Of a DNA stretch of 32,908 bases, positions 1 through 7,393 are shown piece after piece (the first letter of the stretch is position 1; every line of letters starts with the position of its first letter). The position numbers were made by a program, and so were the translations under genes. Below the pieces are notes generated by a model that worked only from the letters and a program-made list of their open reading frames with translations, had not been told where the DNA came from and searched no databases. Source of the DNA: Lachnospiraceae bacterium (GTDB taxonomy: Bacteria > Bacillota > Clostridia > Lachnospirales > Lachnospiraceae); assembly GCA_017455525.1 (NCBI GenBank), contig JAFTAP010000033.1, positions 1 to 32,908 of the forward strand, read 5' to 3'.

Positions 1-201
1 ATATGGAGAATATCTGTCAATACCGCTTGAATACATGTTATTCAGCGTTTTAGCCCAGTCTGTATTCACGCTGTTAGCGTTTTGGTTTGTGCCATCGCGC
101 CCCCATCTTTTTGCTATCAGAGCACTGCTATTGTCAATAATTCTTTGATACCGCTGTCTTATCGGGCTTGACGGCGGAAGCGAAGTATACATTAGTGCCA
201 T
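1..201 (-). CDS. N-terminal part of an unknown protein, cut by the window edge
   Basis: An open frame starts at an ATG at 201-199 and runs 67 codons to the left edge without a stop. It has a strong ribosome site (AGGAGG, six bases before the ATG). The visible start reads MALMYTSLPPSSPIRQRYQR and is followed by a polar, Asn- and Ser-rich stretch. There is no signal peptide or membrane segment. I do not recognise the family. It lies in the eroded accessory patch next to Rpn genes and a relaxase remnant, so it may be an accessory gene, but this is inference. Confidence 0.5.
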   Translation of the reverse strand, partial: MALMYTSLPPSSPIRQRYQRIIDNSSALIAKRWGRDGTNQNANSVNTDWAKTLNNMYSSGIDRYSPY

Positions 202-216
202 GCCCTTCCTCCTGTC

Positions 217-228
217 TTGTAATTACAA
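217..228. promoter_or_regulatory. 12-base perfect palindrome before the left-edge gene
   Basis: TTGTAATTACAA is perfectly self-complementary and sits immediately upstream of the AGGAGG of the left-edge gene. A TTGACA lies at 237-242 on the minus strand, but there is no good -10 at 17 bases. The palindrome could be an operator or could be chance in AT-rich DNA. Confidence 0.25.
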
Positions 229-258
229 ATGGTTATTGTCAAAGGTATTATCGGGCAT

Positions 259-283
259 AAAAAAACACCGGTAAACCGGTTTT
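259..283 (-). terminator. Rho-independent terminator downstream of the Rpn gene
   Basis: Read on the minus strand this is ACCGG-TTTA-CCGGT followed by G and a run of seven T. The stem is short (5 bp) but the T tract is clear. It lies between the Rpn gene and the left-edge gene and would separate their transcripts. Confidence 0.6.
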
Positions 284-361
284 GCATAAATGGGCTCTTT
301 ATTGCCATGAAAGGATCTTTGATCGATTATATATCCTTATATTATCAAGATATTTATCAAA

Positions 362-391
362 TATCCGCCATGCCCTAAAGCATGACGGATA
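362..391. repeat. Hairpin in the 3' flank of the Rpn gene
   Basis: TATCCG-x-CATGC, a 6-base loop, then GCATG-x-CGGATA form a 12-position stem with one mismatch, 34 bases after the Rpn stop codon. There is no long T tract, so it is more likely an mRNA 3'-end structure or a small palindromic repeat than a terminator by itself. Confidence 0.4.
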
Positions 392-424
392 CAGGCATTT
401 CATTATTTTGTTTGTCGGAGCTCT

Positions 425-1390
425 TTATACCGCCTTAGGAGCAAGCAGATTCTGGACATACTCCCTTGATACATCAAACAGCTTCATTACCTTTGCGATG
501 ATGTCTTCATCGGATTTGCCGTCTACTCTAAATGCCTCTATTGCTCCCATAACCTTTTCTTTCTTCATTCTATTTTCCATCGCCACACACATATCAATCT
601 CTTCCTCCTTATCTTCAATCTCAAGTCCTAACTTTGCTACTGTATTAAGGAATACTGCTGTATTCCTATCTATTCTCTTATGATTTGTTTCTTCTAAAAT
701 CTTATCGGCAGCATCATTTTGATGTTTTAATACATTCATCGCAAATCCAAGATCTGTGCTGAATTTCGCGAAGTCCGTATCCACCATATTAGCCGGCGCT
801 ATAAGGTTTATCGGATAGTTTGGGATAAACCTCAATAAGCCCTTATCCTTTACATCAATCATATCATGAAGGTCAAGCGGACCGTCCCATTTATCAGCCG
901 ACAGATATACCGTCGCGGTAATTATCGGGATCAGCTTATCTTCCTTACGGAAGCCGGAAAGAAACTCCTCACTGGAAAGCTTTATCTTTATTGTCCCGTC
1001 CTCGGCATAAAGATTGCCCTCCTTATTCTCCGATTTCGTTCGATAGGATTTGCCTGCTTCCTCCACCTGTCTTGAATAGCCGATCATATCATAAAGGCCT
1101 CTCCTTACAGGCATTGCATAATGTATCTTATCCTGAATCTCCGCTCCAAGCATCACATATATGGCATTATCATCCATCATTGCTGACCACAGCTTCAGGA
1201 GATCACGATATTTCTGTACAGGCACTCTTGCCCCGTTACCATACGGTATTGCTATCTCCGTAGTGTCCAACTCTTTAAGTCTATCAGGCTGTATGACAGG
1301 CTTACCATCATACAGCAAATAATTGAACAGATCCGCAAATATGCTGTTTATTGAAAAATATTGATTACCTTCTGAATCAATATCACCCAT
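425..1390 (-). CDS. Rpn-family (PD-(D/E)XK) nuclease, putative transposase-like
   Basis: 321 residues. Near the start (residues about 15-50) it has the block FADLFNYLLYDGKPVIQP followed by LDTTEIAIPYG, typical of the Rpn/YhgA-like recombination-promoting nuclease family common in multicopy in Lachnospiraceae. These proteins carry a PD-(D/E)XK nuclease fold, and E. coli homologues promote recA-independent recombination. The C-terminal 70 residues are charged and helical (KEEEIDMCVAMENRMKKEK). The ATG has a good ribosome site (GGAGG, six bases upstream). A second, broken family member lies at 2115-2998. The family call rests on recognition of the N-terminal block; the catalytic residues were not individually verified. 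Confidence 0.75.
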   Translation of the reverse strand: MGDIDSEGNQYFSINSIFADLFNYLLYDGKPVIQPDRLKELDTTEIAIPYGNGARVPVQKYRDLLKLWSAMMDDNAIYVMLGAEIQDKIHYAMPVRRGLYDMIGYSRQVEEAGKSYRTKSENKEGNLYAEDGTIKIKLSSEEFLSGFRKEDKLIPIITATVYLSADKWDGPLDLHDMIDVKDKGLLRFIPNYPINLIAPANMVDTDFAKFSTDLGFAMNVLKHQNDAADKILEETNHKRIDRNTAVFLNTVAKLGLEIEDKEEEIDMCVAMENRMKKEKVMGAIEAFRVDGKSDEDIIAKVMKLFDVSREYVQNLLAPKAV

Positions 1391-1491
1391 TACTAACCTC
1401 CAGCCAAAATCCGGTATTAACTATAAGCATTATCGGCTTGGCCTGCTTATATAATACCACAGTCTATAGTTACCCGCTATTGAAACACCCG

Positions 1492-1785
1492 TTATCCAAA
1501 ACTGCTCTTTTTCCTTTCGATCCACTGTCTTATAAACTGAATCCATTGCCATAACATATATGTCAGGTAGACACTGTTTATACCTGCTATCCAGTTCAGG
1601 GCATATTTATCCCTTTGAAATAACGATATGATCACAGACAGTGCTATAGCGACTAATGCAAGATAGATGTATCTGTCACGAATCAATATTGCTTTGCGAT
1701 GCTCTTCCTTCAGACATCTGATCCGGCTCTTATGAGCCTGTTTTTCCTTCTTTATCCGCTCATCAGCAATCATCTTTGCGTTCAA
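1492..1785 (-). CDS. Small membrane protein of unknown function, two predicted helices
   Basis: Up to 97 residues: a basic, charged N-terminal 40 residues, then two hydrophobic stretches (about residues 40-57, YIYLALVAIALSVIISLF, and about 65-87, ending LWQWIQFI) and a basic tail. The longest frame begins at a TTG (1785-1783); an ATG at 1773-1771 gives 93 residues. Neither has a convincing ribosome site. The start overlaps the 5' edge of the plus-strand relaxase remnant, so the gene sits at a recombination junction. I do not recognise it. The expression signals are weak, so it may be non-functional. Confidence 0.45.
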   Translation of the reverse strand: MNAKMIADERIKKEKQAHKSRIRCLKEEHRKAILIRDRYIYLALVAIALSVIISLFQRDKYALNWIAGINSVYLTYMLWQWIQFIRQWIERKKSSFG

Positions 1786-1786
1786 T

Positions 1787-2125
1787 GTGAAGAAATATCA
1801 GCAGTATAAGAAGTACGGCGAGGGATACAGCAAATCCAGAGACAGGTAGAGATTCTACGAGAATCACGAATCACAGATGATTATCCTTGATGCTGCCATA
1901 AGGTTCATCCGCTCCAAGGGAATTAACCCCGATAAGATTACTTATGAGCAGGTGGCAGAGGGCATCGAAAAGCTGAATACGAGAGCTTCCGATAGAAAGC
2001 AATGGCATAGACAGCTTTCAGCAGAATTAAAGGGTATGGAGAAGGGGGAGGCATATCTTACAAGGCTAAAACCGTATTGGCAAAAATTCAAATATCAGCT
2101 TGATTATATACCATTCAAGCCTTAG
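1787..2125 (+). pseudogene. Remnant of a relaxase/mobilisation protein C-terminus
   Basis: The plus-strand frame reads VKKYQQYKKYGEGYSKSRDR, a TAG (1847-1849), then RFYENHESQMIILDAAIRFI and about 70 further charged residues to a TAG at 2123-2125. The pattern Y-x-x-Y-K-x-x-G-Y-S-K, F-Y-E-x-H-x-x-x-I-x-L-x-x-A-A is what I know from the C-terminal part of MobA/VirD2-type relaxases of conjugative and mobilisable elements in Clostridia. The N-terminal nuclease domain is absent, and the internal stop breaks what remains. An ATG at 1877 would allow an 82-residue fragment, but it has no clear ribosome site. It is the only plus-strand gene trace in the window and suggests a decayed mobile element. The assignment is by pattern memory only. 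Confidence 0.45.
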
Positions 2126-2998
2126 CTATCTTCCTTCCACGAGTAGGCTTTTGTGATTCTTGGTACAACGCATCAATAATCGCTTTTTTTATACTTGGAT
2201 ACATAGCTTTAGCCATATCCTTCGTCAGCCCCATCTTAAATCCCTTCTTGATGGCTTTAATGGATCTCTCCTCGAATAATTCATCAGCGTATTCCTCAAC
2301 TATCTCACACATCTCGTCCTTGTCTCCGCTCCGCTCCGGTCGGCGCAAAACATGCGTCCACTGGACGCATTGCGCCCTTTCTGCGTCTCCTTAAAATACC
2401 TGACGCGGTCTGCTAATAGCTTGTAATGCATGTCTTTGGCATCTGTGCAGTGAAAGTCATGCATCAGCTTACCAAGCTTGGTCTTACTCTTATCTTCACC
2501 GTTCACGTATATGATATGTGCCATATCGCCAAACGGATTTTTTAATTCCATTATAGTCCTGTCTATATGATATATCGGCTTCCCGCCTCCTAATACATCG
2601 TGTTCTGTGATAAATATTACATAAGTCTCCGGCAGCTTTTCATAATCCTCACCTGTATCAAGAACATTAGCGTCTATTACACTGCTGATGTACCTTGCCC
2701 TCTTTGGCTTCGCTCCCGAATCCTGCCTCTGAACTTCTACGGCAAAGACCTCTCCCTTTGAGTTCTTAGCCTTTATATCAATCCTTATGCTACGCCCCTG
2801 CAGGTTCTTAATCTCGACCTATGCATGCACCGATATGACCTTTATGCCCGGATCATTAAGAATAATCTGTAATAACAGTGCCGTTTCCGGCTTCCGTCCG
2901 TCAAACACCTTGCTCATGAATGTGTCATCAAACAGGCGAAACCCCTCTATTATCTTATATGTCTCAGGCGAATATGCCGTTGTCTTTCTTCTTGCCAA
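2115..2998 (-). pseudogene. Broken Rpn-family nuclease (PD-(D/E)XK transposase-like)
   Basis: The probable start is a TTG at 2998-2996 with AAAGGA eight bases upstream. The frame gives LARRKTTAYSPETYKIIEGF and FRLFDDTFMSKVFDG, the usual family N-terminus, then an in-frame TAG at 2821-2819 just before VEIKNLQGRSIRIDIKAK. Reading continues through AVEVQRQDSG (the E-x-Q core of the nuclease fold), NPFGDMAHIIYVNGE and LADRVRYFKETQKG. There a palindromic insert (2342-2376) shifts the frame. The true C-terminus (DEMCEIVEEYADELFEERSI to TRGRKIAKA) resumes in another frame and stops at 2115. Two independent lesions make it inactive as a full-length protein. It does not share close sequence with the intact copy at 425-1390. 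Confidence 0.8.
2342..2376. repeat. Palindromic insert inside the Rpn pseudogene
   Basis: GGCGCA, AAAC, ATGCGTCCA, C, TGGACGCAT, TGCGCC. The inner arms are a perfect 9-bp inverted repeat around one base, and the outer 6-bp arms also match perfectly, giving a 15-bp stem with a four-base bulge. It interrupts the reading frame between ETQKG and the conserved C-terminal block. It resembles a REP-like or mini palindromic mobile unit. Confidence 0.6.
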
Positions 2999-3075
2999 AT
3001 CTTCTATCCTTTAGGTTTATAGGTATAATCTGTGCACAATGCTCCTATAATTCTACCCGGTCAGGACAAAAACAG

Positions 3076-4059
3076 TCAGATGGTATCTCCGTTAATTATC
3101 TTGTATTCCACATATATCTTATTTTTAACTTCTTTTCCCTTCATCAGATCAAAAAGTACATCAACCGCCTTTTCAGCGACTAACTCTACTGAATTATCAA
3201 TGGTTGACAGGTGCGGTCGCATATAGCCTAAGAACTGGATATTATCAAAGCCCATTATCCCATAGTCTAAACCCGCTCTTAATTCTTTTGACCGAAGCTC
3301 CTTCATAATATCGAGAGCATATACATCACCCGAACAAAAGAACGCCGTTTTATTGGACTGGTCTGTCAAAATGTCGGCTACCTTCTGCACGTAATCCCAT
3401 GTTCCTATGATCTCATTCTGAATCCCTGTCTCGTTTACCGCAGAAAGGAAGCCCTCTCTCCTTTTCTCGTGAGTATATACGTTCTCCTTGTCAGCATCGG
3501 ACAAAGGCGGGCAGACAAATACTATCCTGTCATAACCCCTGCTGCTGATCATCCTTACTGCTTCTATCGAAGCCTTCTTTTCGTCTATACCGACAAAAGG
3601 GAAGTCTGATGATACCCTGTTTCCAAGCAAAACTACCGGCTTGTTTAGGCTTTTAAGGTATTCCTCAAATTCCCTGCCTTTTGAAACCGCCGAAAGTATT
3701 ATCCCCTCAACCCTGTAATCAACCAGCTTTTGCAAAAGCTCATGCTCCAAGTCCTTGTTTTTCTGGTGCAGGGTTATATTTACAAAGTAATCATGCCTCC
3801 TCGCCTTAACCTCTATAGCATTAAGCATTTGAGCAAAATACTGATTCTTTACGTCAAACACCACAACCCCTATGCTTCTCGTTCTGCCATTTTTCAGACT
3901 TGTAGCAAGTATATCAGGTCTATACCCCAATTCTTTTGCCGTCTTCAGGATATACTGTTTTGTATCTTCATTTATCCTACCTGTATTGTTGAACGCCCTG
4001 CTTACCGTGGTTCGAGAAACATTGCATATTCTGGCTATATCTTTTGTCGTAACTCCCAT
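3076..4059 (-). CDS. LacI-family transcriptional regulator of the arabino-oligosaccharide operon
   Basis: 327 residues, normal family length. Residues 4-28 are a classic LacI helix-turn-helix (TTKDIARICNVSRTTVSRAF) followed by the hinge (ELGYRPDILATSLKNGRT). From residue 61 on is a periplasmic-binding-protein-like sensor domain (SIGVVVFDVKNQYFAQMLNA; GIMGFDNIQFLGYMRPHLST near the C-terminus). It is the last gene of the operon, nine bases after the GH51 gene, so it is probably made with its targets. The two LacI-type palindromes at the operon promoter (8983-9000 and 9017-9034) are its likely operators. The effector is unknown; arabinose or an arabino-oligosaccharide is inferred from context. 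Confidence 0.9.
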   Translation of the reverse strand: MGVTTKDIARICNVSRTTVSRAFNNTGRINEDTKQYILKTAKELGYRPDILATSLKNGRTRSIGVVVFDVKNQYFAQMLNAIEVKARRHDYFVNITLHQKNKDLEHELLQKLVDYRVEGIILSAVSKGREFEEYLKSLNKPVVLLGNRVSSDFPFVGIDEKKASIEAVRMISSRGYDRIVFVCPPLSDADKENVYTHEKRREGFLSAVNETGIQNEIIGTWDYVQKVADILTDQSNKTAFFCSGDVYALDIMKELRSKELRAGLDYGIMGFDNIQFLGYMRPHLSTIDNSVELVAEKAVDVLFDLMKGKEVKNKIYVEYKIINGDTI

Positions 4060-4068
4060 TTCTTACCT

Positions 4069-5556
4069 TCATACAACGCCCGCCTTTACCCTTATCATAC
4101 TCCATGAAAGGCTGGGCATATCAATAATAAGCCTGTCTTTTTCCAAGCTGTGACCATCTGCTTCTACGGGTCTTATTCTATCATGGATATCATAATTTGT
4201 CGCAGATTTATCATCACAGGTCATGGCAATATGTTCGACAACATTTTCCATCCTGTAGCCTTGAGCATCAAACGCAACGGATATTCCTTGACTCTCATTC
4301 CTATTAACAGCGAATATAACCAGTTCTCCATCTGATTCATTGTACACAGATATAATATCCAACATCTTTTCCGCATCATCAAATACAACTTGCAAGGCTT
4401 TCCCTAATGCGAATCTAGCCATATATGAAAATGGATAATATATTGGCTGATACCATATTCCGTCTTTATCTACCATTATCATTGAGCTTATGTTAGCAAT
4501 AAGCGACTGACACGCCATGCTCACCACATCGCATTTCTTTATCATAGTCATAAGCATTTCAGCAAATAACAACGTGTCCTCAAATGAATATATCATCTCG
4601 CTTATTGCCGGACTTACAGCCCATCTATTGGATTCCGCCTCCTTATCCGTCTCCGATGATTTATGCGTCCAAACTCCCCACTCGTCTATGCTTATCCTGA
4701 CTTTATGGCTCGACCTTTTCTTAGCTTTAACATATTGTATTACTGCCTGAACAGTATCTATATATTCAAGCATATCATCAGCTTGATTTAGGAATTCCTC
4801 CGTCCCTTTTTCCTGCCCTCCGAAATACTGATGCAGGGAAATATAATCCACGAAGTCATATGTTTCGTCAAGGACCGTAGCCTCCCAAGACGGGAAAGTG
4901 GGCATGGAAATAAGTGAGCTTCCGCATATTACAGTCTCAATAGATGGATCGGCTATCTTCATAGCTTTTGAAGTCTCTGCTGCAAGCCTTCCATACTCAT
5001 TTGCTGTCTTATGCCCAATCTGCCATTCACCATCCATCTCATTTCCAAGACACCATACTTTGACTCCGTATGGTTTGTCATGTCCATTTTCTTTTCTGAG
5101 CCTGCTGTATTTGCTCTCGGTATCGAGATTGCAATATTCCAAGTAATTGACGGCATCCGTTATCCCTCTAGTTCCTAGATTCACTGCCAGTATGGGTGAG
5201 ACACCCGCTTGCTCCGTCCACTGCATGAACTCATCAGTTCCAAACTCGTTCGTTTCAAGAGCCTTCCATGCCAGATCCAACCTTGACGGTCTTTTTTCAA
5301 CTGGACCGACTCCATCTTCCCAAATATAATTAGATACAAAGTTCCCTCCGGGATACCTAACCTGAGTTATCCCCGCTCCCTTAATTGCATCAATAACATC
5401 CTGTCTGAACCCTCTGTCATCAGATAAGGGATTCCCTTTATCATATATCCCCCCATATACGACCCTACCCATATGTTCAGCAAAAGAACCGTATATCCTA
5501 TTATCAATTCGCCCTATTTGAAATTTACTATTACATACAACCTTGATTTCTTTCAT
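4069..5556 (-). CDS. abfA: Alpha-L-arabinofuranosidase, glycoside hydrolase family 51
   Basis: 495 residues, the usual size for bacterial GH51. It releases terminal arabinofuranose from arabinan or arabinoxylan oligosaccharides. The family start IYGSFAEHMGRVVYGGIYD (residues 21-39), the RYPGGNFVSNYIWEDGVGP block (67-85), the acid/base Glu173 in CLGNEMDG and the nucleophile Glu292 in SIDEWGVW are all present. The TIM barrel is followed by a C-terminal beta domain from about residue 380. No signal peptide is present, so it acts in the cytoplasm on imported oligosaccharides, which fits its place directly after the two sugar permeases. The start is the ATG at 5556 with a G-rich site (GCGGGGGCAG) ahead. 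Confidence 0.93.
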   Translation of the reverse strand: MKEIKVVCNSKFQIGRIDNRIYGSFAEHMGRVVYGGIYDKGNPLSDDRGFRQDVIDAIKGAGITQVRYPGGNFVSNYIWEDGVGPVEKRPSRLDLAWKALETNEFGTDEFMQWTEQAGVSPILAVNLGTRGITDAVNYLEYCNLDTESKYSRLRKENGHDKPYGVKVWCLGNEMDGEWQIGHKTANEYGRLAAETSKAMKIADPSIETVICGSSLISMPTFPSWEATVLDETYDFVDYISLHQYFGGQEKGTEEFLNQADDMLEYIDTVQAVIQYVKAKKRSSHKVRISIDEWGVWTHKSSETDKEAESNRWAVSPAISEMIYSFEDTLLFAEMLMTMIKKCDVVSMACQSLIANISSMIMVDKDGIWYQPIYYPFSYMARFALGKALQVVFDDAEKMLDIISVYNESDGELVIFAVNRNESQGISVAFDAQGYRMENVVEHIAMTCDDKSATNYDIHDRIRPVEADGHSLEKDRLIIDMPSLSWSMIRVKAGVV

Positions 5557-5571
5557 AAACTGCCCCCGCTA

Positions 5572-6402
5572 TTAACCTTTGAGACCTGAGCTTGCCATTC
5601 CCTCGACAAAATACTTCTGTCCAAAAATGTACAAGATAAACATAGGTGCAATGGATATCAACGCACCGGCAAACGATGCACCATACTGTATAGAGTTCTG
5701 CCCTACAAAAAGAGCCAATCCATTAGCAAGCGTCCTCATTTTCGTGTCGCTTGCAACAATCATAGGCCACAGAAGGTCATTCCATGAGCCGTTTATACTT
5801 AATATTATCAGACATATTACCGAGGATTTGACCTGCGGAAGCATTATTCTCCAAAAAATTCCCCATTCGCTAAGACCGTCAATCCTTGCTGCATCCTCCA
5901 GTTCTACCGGAAGACCTGCAAAAGCTGCCCTCATCATGAATATAGATCCGGCTACGGCTACTCTTGGAATAATCAGTCCCCAATAAGTGTTATACATTCC
6001 GAGTTTATACACTACTAAGAACAGCGGAACCATTATTACCTGAAATGGTATCATCATTGTCGCAAGTGTAAGTATAAAGAATACATTCTTGCCTAAAAAT
6101 TTCTTCCTTGCATACGCATACCCAGCCATAGCATTCACCACCACTGCCAATGCCGTGGTTCCTACTGCGTATATCACGGAGTTCATGATATATCTAATAA
6201 TTTTTATCCGTTTTGCAGTATTCGCAAAATTCTTCAAAGTGAATGAATGCGTAAAAAACGTAGGAGGATATGCCAGTATCTCTTTTTCTTCCTTAAATGC
6301 ACTCAATGCAAGCCATGTCAGAGGCACTACTACAAGAAGAGCCAGTATCAGCAGGATAATAAACGCTATGCCCTTCGCCGTGTTTTTCTTTACTGTCTCC
6401 AT
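5572..6402 (-). CDS. Sugar ABC transporter permease, MalG/AraQ type
   Basis: About 276 residues with six predicted membrane helices. The cytoplasmic EAA loop, which contacts the ATPase, reads LEDAARIDGLSEWGIFWRIM. The first helix is GIAFIILLILALLVVVPLTW. I place the start at the ATG at 6402 (METVKK), one base after the stop of the preceding permease, because GGAGGAGG lies just ahead of it; a start at 6420 would lie inside that ribosome site. It pairs with the MalF-type permease to form the channel of a CUT1 importer. No ATPase gene is present, so a shared MsmX/UgpC-type ATPase encoded elsewhere is expected. Confidence 0.9.
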   Translation of the reverse strand: METVKKNTAKGIAFIILLILALLVVVPLTWLALSAFKEEKEILAYPPTFFTHSFTLKNFANTAKRIKIIRYIMNSVIYAVGTTALAVVVNAMAGYAYARKKFLGKNVFFILTLATMMIPFQVIMVPLFLVVYKLGMYNTYWGLIIPRVAVAGSIFMMRAAFAGLPVELEDAARIDGLSEWGIFWRIMLPQVKSSVICLIILSINGSWNDLLWPMIVASDTKMRTLANGLALFVGQNSIQYGASFAGALISIAPMFILYIFGQKYFVEGMASSGLKG

Positions 6403-6403
6403 C

Positions 6404-7324
6404 TTATGCCTCCTCCGCATTCATGCGCCTATATAGAACCACTGTTACCGTCATTATTATCACGAAAAGTATTACCGACATCGTTGATGCGTACCCCATT
6501 GAAGCCGATGAAGAAAATGCTCTGGAATATATATATGTAACGGTTGACTCTGTTGTATAATTCGGTCCCCCGTCAGTAGTCATAAAGATAATATCAAAAA
6601 TCTGCAGCGACCCTGCAAGCCTCGTCATTAAAATGTACCAAAAAGTAGGCCTTATAGACGGAGCCGTCACATGAATGAACTGCTCTAGCTTGTTAGCCCC
6701 ATCCATCTCTGCCGCTTCATATAGAGAATTATTCACATTCTGTATTGCAGTTACATAGACTATGGCCGAAATACCGAAACTCCTCCATATAGATATAAAA
6801 GCGACAACAAATATCGTAAGATGCGTGTCGTTAAAAAAGTTTATCTTTCCCAATCCCATAGATTGAAGTGCATATGTAAAAAAGCCTACATTAGAGTGAA
6901 GTATCATCTTCCACATTATGCCTATTGATGTTGCAGAGCATATTACGGGGAGAAAATATATAGCTCTGAAAAGCTTATTGGTGTATGTGTTTTTTGAAAT
7001 AAGTGCGGCTATAGCCATAGCCCCCAAAACCTGTATAGGAACTTCCAGGGCTGTAAATATAAGTGTAACCTTAAGGCTATTAAGAAATCTCTTGTCAGAA
7101 AAAGCCTGCTTAAAATTATCAAGCCCGGCAAAAGATACCTGATCCAATGTCATATTCGCATTAAAAAATGCCATATAGAACGAAACTATCAGTGGAATAA
7201 TGCTGAAAATTATCAGCAGGACTATACTCGGCAGTATAAAATAATATGCAGATCCTTCCGCTGAACGAAGGTATTTTCTTATTCGGTATATTATATTCCC
7301 TTTGTCCATGACATTATTGTTCAT
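6404..7324 (-). CDS. Sugar ABC transporter permease, MalF/AraP type
   Basis: 306 residues with an N-terminal cytoplasmic segment, then YYFILPSIVLLIIFSIIPLI and further helices. The EAA loop reads LYEAAEMDGANKLEQFIHVT, and the typical late motif FDIIFMTTDGGPNYTTES is present. The start is the ATG at 7324-7322 (MNNNVMDKG), preceded by AGGAG at good distance; the longer frame upstream to 7378 lacks a ribosome site. It is the second gene of the operon, 69 bases after the binding-protein gene, and ends one base before its MalG-type partner. Substrate assignment (arabino-oligosaccharides) comes only from the GH51 neighbour. Confidence 0.9.
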   Translation of the reverse strand: MNNNVMDKGNIIYRIRKYLRSAEGSAYYFILPSIVLLIIFSIIPLIVSFYMAFFNANMTLDQVSFAGLDNFKQAFSDKRFLNSLKVTLIFTALEVPIQVLGAMAIAALISKNTYTNKLFRAIYFLPVICSATSIGIMWKMILHSNVGFFTYALQSMGLGKINFFNDTHLTIFVVAFISIWRSFGISAIVYVTAIQNVNNSLYEAAEMDGANKLEQFIHVTAPSIRPTFWYILMTRLAGSLQIFDIIFMTTDGGPNYTTESTVTYIYSRAFSSSASMGYASTMSVILFVIIMTVTVVLYRRMNAEEA

Positions 7325-7393
7325 AACCGCTCCTGTCTTTATATTTGAGGGGAGACAGCAGCCTCCCCTCACCTGCATTAAGTGACCTTAATT

